Below are positions 36,896-48,500 of a DNA stretch of 64,000 bases, in pieces. Origin of the DNA: Ceratodon purpureus. Lineage: Eukaryota > Streptophyta > Bryopsida > Pseudoditrichales > Ditrichaceae. Below the pieces are notes generated by a model. The model was not told the origin of the DNA. It was given only the letters and a program-made list of their open reading frames with translations, and did no database searches. Positions within the stretch are counted from its first letter, which is position 1. Every line of letters begins with the position of its first letter. The stretch spans positions 15,063,990-15,127,989 of the forward strand of contig CM026425.1 of assembly GCA_014871385.1 (NCBI GenBank), in the 5' to 3' direction. Position numbers and translations under genes: made by a program.

Positions 36896-37720
36896 TCGGC
36901 ATCTTTGAAGATTATTGGAGTTTCGAGGTTACCACTCATGAAAGCACGCTCATAAGTTCTGGAATTGCTCCTTCTGTCTCTCTACTTTGTTGTCTTCCCG
37001 GTATGAATGTCTGTCGGAACTTGTATTATTGTCGACATTACTGCTGCGTGTCCTGTGTGCTCCGTCATGGAAGGACATGCTGAAAGAATATGATATTTTT
37101 GACTTCAGTGCATTGCATGGTGATGAGAATTAGGAAAGTGTCATGACTACATCAATCCCCTAAAATCACAAGTATTATATTGTATCCCCAGGTGCAGTAC
37201 GGTTCGTGTGCTTTGCAATTCAATCGTGCAGATCATCGAGGCTTGCAATCAGAGAAGAGACAGAGTTCATTCCTTTCGCTGCAACTGGAGATCATAGTGA
37301 TGAGCTTCTTGAGCATATCATTTGGCCCAGAAGTGCCGCTGGCGCTGATTTGTGGAGCCTGAATGATATGAGCTGATCATGTGTACAAGCTGGGTGCATG
37401 ATATCGTTCGCTTCTTCTCCATTTGGGTGTACTTAAGCTCTCTCTTTGTGTCTATTTCAGGTCGGATATGTAATTTTTAGATTATATATTAGACTTGACT
37501 TTAAAACTTTAGCAAAATGGACTACCCTCTGGTTTTGGCATTTTTTGCATTTTGGGCATGTTTGGCATCTTCGAAATTATTGGCAATTATTGCAAGAATT
37601 TAGATCAAGTCATGAAAGATTATGAGTCTACTTTTCAGTTTATTTGGAAATTAGAAATATTCAAATATATATTTTCAAGGGTATTAAGTTCAAAGAGAGT
37701 GATTTCTAATAATCTTAAAA
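36896..37720. other. Intergenic DNA with the empty Copia and TTAA sites
   Basis: Position 37,237-37,241 (CGAGG) is the pre-insertion site of the Copia element found in unit B. Position 37,684-37,687 (TTAA) is the empty counterpart of the element at 59,985-60,812. AT content rises sharply after about 37,480. No gene was found. Confidence 0.7.
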
Positions 37721-38090
37721 GGTAGAAGCACCTATAACCAATAACTTATGGATTTTGAGCCCTTTTTTGGTGGGTTATTTTTGGGGTTTGAGCCCTTTTT
37801 TGGTGGGTTATTTTTGGGGTGTAGTTTTCACGCGTAGAAAAATAGGTTTCTCATAGAATGCAAATTTTTTTAAATTTTTCTTCCCAATATTGAAATAGAT
37901 ACAAATTTTTAAACACAAAAGTACTTCGTGAGCCAAAACCAATTTGTAGACTTTTCCATTGTCCCATCTTGTTGCTAATAATTTCCACTCACCTTTTTGA
38001 GTGTTTTGATTGGTTTGAGAGCCAATTTGCGATTCTGAGAACATCTACATGTTGGTGCTCGGGTGCTATTGGTTAAAGGTGCTTCTATCC
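37721..38090. mobile_element. Inverted-repeat MITE, unit A copy (370 bp)
   Basis: The left end is GGTAGAAGCACCTATAACC and the right end, on the other strand, is GGATAGAAGCACCTTTAACC. An internal 33-bp direct duplication (GAGCCCTTTTTTGGTGGG...) at about 37,758-37,822 is absent from the unit B copy. Its target duplication is not clear. Confidence 0.6.
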
Positions 38091-38789
38091 TAGAGCATGA
38101 AAATATTCCTTCATTGTGATCTACGTCTATTTGAAAATATACATATATTTGGAATATATTTTATGATCATTTTTTGTTATTTTTCTCAACTTATACAGAT
38201 AATTTCAACTTGACACTAAATTCTACAAAATTTGTGAGGAACTCAATCGATTCATATCTTTATCTATTTACATTATAAAATTAGAAATAGATAATATTGG
38301 AAGTGGAAAAGTTGGATGTGAACGTAAAACTTGAAAACATCGTTGCTTATCCATTATTTTACGTACACTCTTCATGCAATGCAAATGTTGATGGTCGATA
38401 CATCATTTTATGGATTATAGAAAAGTAAAAAAAAATGTTTTTTTGTAATTCTTTATATAGGTGTGACCACTATTATACACATTCTTTTAAGCTCTTAATT
38501 GATTCCGTCTTTTTTACCCTCATTAGAATTATTTGATTTATTATTATTATTATTATTATTATTAATATTATGTTGTTGTTGTTACAAAATAGGTGATTAG
38601 ACGAAGAAGCTTGCATTTAAATGTTATTATTAAGAGATGAATTTTTTATGATATGATTGAATACATTTTTGAAAAAAATATTCAATTATTAATTGAAATT
38701 TTAGTTTCAATGATCTTTGTAAGATGATTGATTTTCTTTTTCATCGTTCAATCTCATATTGGCTAAAGCCTCTACATTGGTGATTCACA
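38091..38789. other. AT-rich duplicated intergenic DNA
   Basis: It is collinear with unit B 61,217-61,922. It contains an (ATT)n/(TTA)n microsatellite at about 38,538-38,563 that is shorter in unit B. No gene was found. Confidence 0.5.
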
Positions 38790-38793
38790 TTAA

Positions 38794-39536
38794 CTCCTAA
38801 ACAACCAAAAATTGGTTGATCTCATTCTTTCAAGTTCCATAACTATCATCCAAATGACAATTTTTCATCTAGTTTTTTGATGTTCTGAAGTTGTGAGAAA
38901 TCTCCATAGTTTCATTACTAAATTCTCAAAATAATAATTCCACAAATTTTGGTGCTTCTTTAAAGTCCAAAACATTAATACCGTGTGTGTATTCAAAAAT
39001 GTTTTACTACATAAACTGAAACCACATTTTGACTATGAGGATGATCTTTTTTGCATTTGAGGTAAACTTACAAGATTTAGCTCGACATATCTAGTTTCCT
39101 GTTTAATTTAATTTTTTAAAAAATCCCTAAAATTGAGTGATTTTATAGTTAGTATAAGATGACGAAGTATAACCATAGGTATTACTTGGTTTTCCACAGT
39201 TTTAGGTTTTTTCATCATGTTTTTGAATTTAAACAACGTTTTGAAGTATGGTAACTAGTATTAGGTTTTTGGTTGACATATACATCTATGGTAAATATTT
39301 TTTCAATTTTTAGTATATACCCTATATTCTTTATGAATTTTCTTTGTTTGTATTGATTTGAAAATTTAAATTAATTACATATTGAAACCGTTAATTTTGA
39401 TTAAATTAATATTATAGATAACATGTGTATCTAGCTAAGAAAAATAAAAATAAAAATTACATTATTTATAGTAGCCAAGTAGAGCATCCAAAGTCAAAGT
39501 CTATTTCCGTGGTCATAGGCGCAAGCATTTGGAGGT
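38794..39536 (+). mobile_element. TTAA-type MITE family F1, copy 2 (743 bp)
   Basis: The left end TTAACTCCTAAAC (TTAA at 38,790-38,793) and the right end, on the other strand, CTAAACCTCCAAATGC show one mutated TTAA. The interior is homologous to 7118-7871 in inverted orientation and collinear with 61,927-62,675. It was present before the A/B duplication. Confidence 0.7.
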
Positions 39537-39540
39537 TTAG

Positions 39541-41669
39541 AAAGGATAGTGTGGAGTCACAAAAAGAAGGCACATTTGTGTGAAGGTGTTATTTCGCGCA
39601 AACTTGCTTTATTTCTTTGTCTTAATAGAGCCATAGACTATTTCTTGTAATATTGAATTAGATCCTAATACTTTAACTAATTCTATAACAACCATAAATC
39701 TTGATATTTTTAGATTATGTGAGCTTAAAAATAATCCTTGATAACAAATGATGAAGAATCATTCATATTCAGAACACATTATGCATTAAAATCCAATCCA
39801 CCAAAATAATGGAGCTATTCCATCACCAAGAAACTTCAATCAATTGAGTAAACTTTGACTTTGTTTATTCTACATTCTTTGTTATATTTGAAATAATTTT
39901 TTATACCTCAAAATAACAGTCAATACTAGATATTGAATACCTTAAATTATTAGACACCTCAATATGTATAGAGGCCTATATATTGGATATATTTGCTAGG
40001 GTTTTAAACACTTATTATCAGGCACCTCAATTAATAAAATACTAGAAGGTATTAAACAATTTTGGTCTTCAAACACCTCGAATTGTTAGCATCCTCAAGT
40101 TATCAACAACTTCACTTATTAGACACATCAAGATTATGAAGTGTGTAAGTTATGTCACATATTTTTACTTATCAAATTCTTCAATCATTGGTCACCCCAA
40201 GTTATTGCATATGATTATACTTTTTAAATTATTTCTTCATTTGTGTTTTTTTGGATTGATGGGCAAAGTTCCAATACATGAAAATAAACATGATTATATC
40301 ATATATTGGGCCAAAAGAACATTTTTGGGATAAGAATGAAGTTTCTTTAAGGATCTAATGTTAAATACATGGTCCAATATTTTCTTCACAATCTTAGAAT
40401 TTAAAATTCTAATTATATATTTACTGTAGAAAATTTATCATAATTTACAACTATCATTATTATTATTGATTTGTATTTTACATAGAAAAGTTGTTTAAGT
40501 GGTTGAGGTATTCATTATTAAGTATATCTAATTCAATGAATCAATAATTATAACTTTAAAGCCCTATGTAACCGTAAATCAAGACTTCAATTTTAGCCTA
40601 CAAATTAATTCAAAATTGAAGATGCTATTCTTAGGTGTGTAATATAGTCAATTTCAGTGATGACTTAGTGTATTTCATGTGTCAAATGGAACCAAATTTG
40701 AAGATTTATTTGAAGGTAACTTCATTACCAAAATTATAGCATTTACTAAAATGTTATTCTTGTAACATTTGTCGTATTAGTATTGGTGAAATTAGTGCAT
40801 GCTTTTAGATATATTTATTGACACTTGGAAATTGAAGAGTTTATAGCAATCATATGCTTATACTACTAAACACTTCAACACTTATAAAAGGTGAAAAGGA
40901 ATTCAAGTACCACAAACATGAATAATCTTTCCATGATTGTGAAATAGGAGATAATAACTTTTATGTAATTAAATAACTAAAATACATAAACCAATGGATG
41001 ATAATAAAGGATGAAAACAAAAACATTCAGAGATGAAAATATATGAAAGAAATACTTCAATTCCATCTAAATAGGATAATACCATAACCTCATTTCCATC
41101 CAAATCAATACTTATTGAATATATTGAACAATAAATTATGTTTTTGAAGAATCTCTTAACACTTAATAATTGACACTTGCAAACTTGTATCTTCCAAATT
41201 TTTCCAAGGGACTCTTGAATCTTCTAAAACATAATTTGCAAATTTGAAATTTACTGATGTACTAGACATTTAAATCAAACTAAAATTTAATCTAAAATTC
41301 CACAATTCATCATTCTACAACACTATGCAGACCTTAACATAGCACTAGGATTCTCAATTTCTGTTTTTTGCTATCCACGTCTATGTAACTAAATCATCAC
41401 TCATATCAATTTCAAATTGAAGAGTTTTACATAATCTTCTTATTAGTTTCATCCGCCTCATTCATACCCGAAACCAATGCTTAGCCAGGAAATTACATGC
41501 ACTTGGGCAGCTCATAAAAATACAAAGTTGGAATCTGCAAAAAACATGTGGAACCAAATATGATTCAGAATCAATATGAGTTCCTCGCCTTCACTAATGC
41601 TATGTCACATACACAAGAGAAATTACGTCCAAATTATCTAAGTCATTGTTTCTCAACTTCGTCCTCTAA
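39541..41669. other. AT-rich duplicated intergenic DNA
   Basis: The part to about 40,890 is collinear with 62,680-64,000 in unit B; the rest has no counterpart because the window ends. A loose CACCTCAA-type motif recurs every few tens of bases around 39,945-40,130. No gene was recognised. Confidence 0.45.
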
Positions 41670-42480
41670 TTGGGTCGTGAGTTGTGAGGAGTTAGCCAGA
41701 TCTGCGATCATTGATTTGGTTCGTGTTCAACTGAAATGCCGTGGTAATGCTCACAGCTACTTCGGTGCAATCCTCGCTGTTAGCAAATTAGCCTTTCATG
41801 CGAGCGATGATCTTACATTGCTCAGTTATCGTATTTTCTCATTATGTATGACAGCCGTATTACTTGATCGGACAGAGGTCTTAACCTGCAGTGATCGTGT
41901 TGTTTCCGACACGGGTACAGAGAGTATCGTACTCTTGTAAGAGGAAGCCTTGGCGTGCTTCGAAATGTTTGGATTGGCGGAAGATGGAGTGAATCTTCAT
42001 CTGATTTTTGGGCGGCTTCGTGTTTGCCGCGAAGTCATTCTAGAGGTTTTGGTGTCGTGGTTGTGCAATCTGCATATAAGTCGCGGCTTGAAGCTTGATT
42101 TCTATCCTTTGAATAATTATGTAGGAGATGAATTAGGAGCGGTGGTTCCTTCTTTCTTGTGACACTGGAATATCGGTTTCGGGTTTCCCCCTTGTCGTTG
42201 TTGACGGTATCCCAGGCATAAGTTTATCCTCAGGCGTCCGTTTTGTGTAGTTTTCTGTTAAGTCAGGCAGATCCAGGCCTGCTATCTGCAGTTTAGATCA
42301 GCTCACCCCTGCTGCATTGGCATTTCAGCTTCTTTTTCGTCAGACATCTAGTACTGAGCTTTTTAAATGGGCTTATTACATTTGTTTGGTATAGAGTTTG
42401 ACAGACAGCAGTACTGCTGATGGTTGACATGCCTGTTAAGCTTCGTGAGTGGAGAAGGTAGTCACTTTTGAGGTTATTGG
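41670..42480 (+). other. Collapsed duplication unit X, kinase gene deleted
   Basis: Bases 41,670-41,845 match the upstream region of the unit A gene (29,145-29,325), and from 41,845 the match jumps to downstream sequence (35,115 onward), so about 5.8 kb containing the whole kinase gene is missing. A second smaller gap (about 280 bp) falls at about 41,966, and about 130 bp near 42,095-42,230 have no counterpart in A or B. Frames inside are remnants. Confidence 0.75.
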
Positions 42481-42499
42481 CATTAATCAACGAGTCCTT

Positions 42500-44080
42500 T
42501 TGTTTCGTGAACATAGTCTGTTCGGAAGGAAGCTTTCACGTTGGCTTTACCCGAACCTTTGAAGGGATTTCGACGCTTGCAATTGCTCTCATCAAATTTG
42601 GGTCACCTGGATCAGATGGCCAGTTCATTGTGGAAATAGTATGGAGTGAGAATAGTTAGAGACATTGCAACATTGAGTCTGAGTGGTGGACTTCTCGTGT
42701 TGTGCGACAGCGACACAATTGTGGTATAGTCCACCAATTTGCCTCCAGTTTCGAGCATCGCCTGCATTGAAATGCAGGACGGTTCTAATAACCTAACTCT
42801 GAGGAGGGATGTTAACTACCAAACTCTGATGCCGTCCATTTGAAATCTGGTCATGGGGGATGCTGACAACCAAAACTTGTGGGAGAGTTTCATTTATCCT
42901 ACTGACACTCAAATGCCTGGGCAGATATTGACATACAAAATGACCCGATAATCGTCTACAAGTGCTTCCGAAGAAAGCTTCAAGATGGTCATAAGGTCTG
43001 AAGCTCGTGTGCTGTACTACACCATTCCTAGCGGTCCTTCAGTTCCTCCATGCTGGATTTTCTCACTAGGGTACTCTTTGGGCGAAGTCATGGGTTTCGA
43101 AATCAATGGTACAACAGCATTTATTGATTCATGCATCAAAGTATACATGTCATTCAGCCTTGTGATATGCCAGAAAGACAACTGCGAGCTGAGGTTTTCT
43201 TTGGAGGTAGTAGTCCACAGACCCCGGTCTGTAAATTTCTCAGGCTTGACCATGATGGAGTGCTTCGCTGGAAGTATTTTGAAGAAAATACTCTGCTTTC
43301 GTCAAATACATTCAGAAAATAGAACCCACAAATGGAACAATCAGGGGATGGAGATTTGAGGCCGGCATATCAAGTGAAAGCCTGTTCTTACTCTGAGTGT
43401 GCATTTGTACAGTACCGTCATTGTAGAAACCTGTGCAAGGTCTGTGAGGAGAGACGAGGAAGATGAGTTTCTGGAATCATTCCCAGATGTTTCGCTCAAG
43501 ACGTTCTCTTTCAAAGTGCAACCAGACACTTCAGCTAGATCTTAGGTGAGGGTGGTTCTGGCACCCGTCCATGAGGTGTTCCTCTAAATGGCAACAAAGT
43601 GGCAATAAAAAGACTTAGAAAGTCAAGGCAGGGGGAGAAGGAGTTTCTCGCTGAGGTGGAAACCATAGCCCTGCACCACCGCCACCTTGAATGTACTTGG
43701 GAATTCTGCTCAGAAGGTGCTCACCGAATGCGAATGTCTGCGAATGCATGAACAAAGGCTCTTTGGATTGGTGGCTAGCCCAATTGGATGATCCGACATC
43801 AAATTACGTCCGAAATTGCAGAGTGTCTGTCTTACCTCCACCAAGATTGCAGAATTAGAAGCATACATCTTGACGTGCAGCTACAATGTATCATTGCTAG
43901 CTGATCGATTTTGAGCGAAGGTGGCAGATTCTGGCATGACTAAATTATTGGATGGAAAAAGGACGAATTTATGCCAAATTGATCATTGTAGTCCAAATGC
44001 TTGTAGGAGCAGTGGAAGTAGACAAACCTTCGTCACAGGTGGAATTTCTTGTTTCGGGTCTGAGTGGCATGAAGTGAACA
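42500..44080 (+). pseudogene. G-type lectin receptor-kinase relic (lectin and kinase N-lobe)
   Basis: Recognisable pieces in order: a lectin start (SEGSFHVGFTRTFEG, about 42,520), LSLSGGLLVLCDSD (about 42,675), LWESFIYPTDTQMPGQ (about 42,872-42,920), a KFLRLDHDGVLRW piece (about 43,225), the kinase N-lobe GNKVAIKRLRKSRQG / EKEFLAEVETIALHH (about 43,590-43,675) and AKVADSGMTKLLDGKR (about 43,915-43,963). Multiple frame changes and stops make it non-functional. Most of the C-lobe is missing, whereas that part survives in the unit A relic at 28,070. Confidence 0.75.
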
Positions 44081-45516
44081 CTCACTAAGTATCCACAACT
44101 ACTTGTTCCGCTCCAAAAACACTTGTGCTCAGATGGGTTATCTCCTTATAGAGGAATTTATACACAAATTATTTTATTACATTAATTGTCGATCACGACC
44201 TGATCTTGGGTCGAAAGTTGTGAGGTTTTAACCAGACCTGTGATCATTAATTTGATATATGTTCAACTTAAATGCAGTGGTAATGCTCACAGCTACTTCT
44301 GTGCTTGTGTACTGTACAACCCTCGAGCTCGCAGTTGGCATAGCCATTTGTGCGCCAATATTACAATGTTCGGTTATCGTAGTTCTCAAGAAACTTACAT
44401 AATAAGGATAGTATCAACTCTCAACATCTTGTTGGCTCTTACGCTCCATTTCGAGGAATTTTGGCACAGACGTGAGGAATCAGAGTGGGATTTCGTCCCA
44501 TCACTTGCAGAAGCATATTCGGGCTTGGAGACCTGTACAGTGTTGAGAACGCAGCGATCCCCAAGCTCTTCCAGTATCTTTTCCATATGGAGTCACACTG
44601 CATCTTATGACACTGCGTACTTGGCATCCGATTGAGCAGCATGGAGCAAATTGTCAAAGGTGGAGATCCGGTCTGCAGTTTCTGATGCGTACCAGCTGGT
44701 CGCTCCCCAACAGCGTACCAGGAAATGCGCAAAGAATTTCAAGCACCGCACATCGCCAATGGGGTCCCACTTCCCTCATTAAACTATCATATATGTGTAC
44801 AGACATTTTCTTGTGTGGACCTAAGCATACCGCCGATGGATTTCGTAGAGAGTGCTTCCTTTCCTCTAACAAGTTACCGCTGCCTCCTCAAAAGATGCTG
44901 CTGGGGTTTCAAAAGTTTTGGTTTCCTTGCTTACGGGCTGCGACGCATAGCATTACTCACTTCAATGTTGTGGTCGTTGTTTATCTGTCTTTAACTAAGA
45001 GTCTGAGAGGATGACATAGCCCCGTTGATGAGGTGGGACTAGGGGTTATTGAGTGTGTGCGCCACTCTTGATCTGTTCGTCTGTGGAGGGTTCTGTGGAG
45101 GATTTTTAGGCGATCCGGATTTGCACGTAAGGTTTGGGAGAGGTAGCTACCTCATTCACATGAACACCTTCTCGACGTTGCTTGATCGGAGTAGCTTACA
45201 TGGACGTGGCTCATCAACGAACAGATTCTGGTGCGTTGGTGAGAATCCTTCGAAGTAGATTGCTAATCTACTCAAGTACCATACAGGTGAAAGGCCTCTC
45301 CATCATTCTACGTCCTTGTTCTGTCTTATATCTCTGGGGCATCCATCACGACCAACGGAAGTGAACAAAGTTTTGCCTATGTCTTTTACGAAGTAGTGAT
45401 GCCCTTACACTATCTTCAGTGCTGACAGGCTTCGCTGAGTACATCCTAAACGTAAGTCACCTGCGATCGCTTCTGAGGAGTGCGGTGTCGGTGCATCCTA
45501 CAAGTTTAATACTGGA
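44081..45516. other. Upstream region of the fused kinase gene
   Basis: It is collinear with 28,950-30,381 upstream of the unit A gene, so promoter and leader should lie here. Frames at 44,240-45,364 differ from the unit A counterparts by frame shifts and are not called as genes. Confidence 0.5.
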
Positions 45517-48500
45517 ATGATGTGGTCCCAGCCGCGAAAGCAATCGACATCCTCCTCACACAATGAGGTAGAGTTCTTGAATCTTTGTAAGACTATCGTA
45601 AAGGGACTTGCGAGGGGTGGAAACCTGCTCAACCAGCGACAATGCCAAGATCTGGCATCCAAGCTTTCCCGTACTGCTCAGAACGTTGGAGAGCTTGTGT
45701 TGAGCTGCGGCGGATCTCCTCCGCTCTTCCGACCCGCTCTGGAGGACTTGTATCGCTACTTTGAGAAGGCCAAGGTGCTTGTGCGGAAGTGTGGGGACCA
45801 AGACTGGTGTGCGGCAGCTGTCTTTCAGAGTCAGAATGAGAACGCATTCCGAGACATTCTATTGGACGTGGGCTTATGCTACAATGCGATTTATGAGCAG
45901 GCGAAGAGAAAGAGTGGTGACCGGATTGACCTGCCGCATGATCTTCGGCAATCTTCTGTGTTTGAGCCTGCACCGGACAGTGATGTTGATAGAGACAAAC
46001 AGGACCTTCTGAAAAGGTTAGATGAACAAGCCAATGGACACACGCTCCTCGAACGATGGAAATTACTGATATTAGGGTGGGGAGCTCAGAAGCAGCGACT
46101 AGCAGAATACTTGCTACTGAAGATGGAATGCACATCTAAAGAATCTAAAGCTAGTATTTTAAACACGTACAGCGCCATCTTGTTAAAAGAGGCATTTATG
46201 CCATCAGGAACATGGGGAAACTCAACCTTTCTTGGAGGTGGATCAGGTGCTGATGGAGTCTGTCGCACGTCATGGCTTGGGATTTCTTGTGCAAAGAAGG
46301 TGTTTCATGGGGAATATTCCGAGAGTTTCTTTCTGAAAGAAGCAGGCATATTGGCACACCTGAAGCATCCGTGTATTGTCAATATGATTTGCTGTGGCAA
46401 TGGCCTGAAGAAAGGGGAGCGCTTCATTGCTTTGGAGCTCATGGAGAAGAGCCTTTTTGACCTGATTGAGGAGCAGAAGGAGCAGAAGGGTGTTCCTTTC
46501 TCACTCCCTGTGGCAGTTGACATGATGGTGCAAATAGCACGGGGTGTGTGCTATTTGCATGATCGAGGTGTTGCACATCGTGATCTGAAACCACAGAATG
46601 TGGTTGTGAGCAGACTGACCTCTCCCAATCTTTCTGAGGATCATTTTTCTGTGAAGCTGGTTGATTTTGGGATATCGAAGACCAAAGTGGAGGTGTCCAA
46701 GTCGAACACTATGACTGCAGGTGGTATAGGCACAACACGGTATAGGGCACCTGAGGTCTTTCCACAAGCTCATCGGAGTGGTACACGGAAGGCAAATTGG
46801 TTCAAAGCGGATGTATATAGCTTCGCTATGACCTGCGCACATCTCTTGTCTTTGAAGAGACCATTTGAAGAGTTGCAGAATGATTTACGTCCGTTGCACG
46901 AGAAGCTGGTGAAAGGAGAGAGGCCGAAACTTCCTGTTGGCTCTCCGAAAGAGTTGGTGGAGCTTTTGGAGAAGTGTTGGAATTTCATACCGGGCTCAAG
47001 GCCGTTGTTTGAGCAAATATGCGTAGAGTTGGAGAAGTTCAGACATGCACTACTGAGGGGATATGGAGGTGCAAGGGAAGGGGTACAAGACATTATAGCG
47101 GATTTGAGTGCTGGTTTTGATTTCATCGGAAGAGAGGTGGACAAGCAGTCTGCAATCCATGCACCGCTTGTAAATATTATTGATGAAGAAGATGAGGTAC
47201 TTGACTCTGGAGCTTGATGGCAATTTCAGAGTACCACCATCATGTTTTATAGCATGGCTTGCATAAAATTGATCTAACTTTTTTGTATACTGAGTTTAGA
47301 TGCACACTGTGTTCTTACATTTTTGTATGGTTTGCGTTTCGATGTCCAATGCATGTTCTATTGCAGAAAAGTTGTTGTAATAGAGTGTGTATGATTCATT
47401 CAGGAATTGCTTTATGATGGAGAGCTACCGTCACAAACTCAATTGAACATCTTAAAGCTATGCAAGACAAACGTCGAGGATCTTGCGAGGGGAGGAAACC
47501 TGCTCAACCAGCGACAATGCCAGGATCTGGCATCCAAGCTTTCCCGTACTGTTCAGAACGTTGGAGAGGTTGTGTCAAGCCTTGGAGGATCTTCTCCTCT
47601 CTTCCAACCCGCTCTGGAGAACTTGTACCGCTACTTTGAGAAGGCCAAGGTGCTTGTGAGCAAGTGTGGGGACGAAGACTGGTGTGCGGCAGCTGTCTTT
47701 CAGAGTCAGAATGAGAACGCATTCCGAGACATTCTATTGGACGTGGGTTTATGCTACAATGCGATTTATGAGCAGGCGAAGAGGAAGAGTGATGACCGGA
47801 TTGACCTGCCGCATGATCTTCGGCAATCTTCTGTGTTTGAGCCTGCATCGGACAGTGATGTTGACGCAGACAAACAGGACCTTCTTAAAAGGTTGGATGA
47901 TCTAGCGAATGGACACTCTGACATCAAAGGTTGCGATAAATGGATATCAGGGAGGGGAGCCCAAATGCAGAGTATAGCAAAGTACTTGCTGTTGAAGATG
48001 TACTGGACTTCTAAAGAACATCAAGCAGATATCTTAGATTCGTTTAGTGCAATGTTGTGGACGGAGGCTTCTGAGCCATCAGGGTCATGGGGACGGCCAC
48101 GCTTTCTTGGTGCGGGATCCGGTGCTAGTGGCGTCTGTTGCACAACATGGCATGGGATTCCCTGTGCAAAGAAGGTGTTCCATGGGCAAGATTCCGAGAC
48201 TTCCTTTATGAAAGAAGCAGGCATATTGGCACATTTGAAGCACCCGTGTATTGTCAATCTGATTTGCTGCGGCACTGGCCTGAAGAAAGGGGATTGCTTC
48301 ATTGCCATGGAGCTCATGGAGATGAGCCTCTTTGACCTGATTGAGGAGCAGAAGGGCGTGCGTTTCTCACTCCCTGTGGCAGTTGACATGATGATGCAAA
48401 TAGCACGGGGTGTGTGCTATTTGCATGATCGAGGTGTTGCACACCGTGATCTGAAACCACAGAATGTGGTTGTCAGCAGACTAATATGTCCCCATCTTTC

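Noticed and set aside
45629-46135. Long antisense frames opposite the kinase exons (also 31,626-32,162, 46,770-47,144, 48,636-49,010)
   Set aside because: They mirror the coding strand of conserved exons in all copies and have no recognisable domain.
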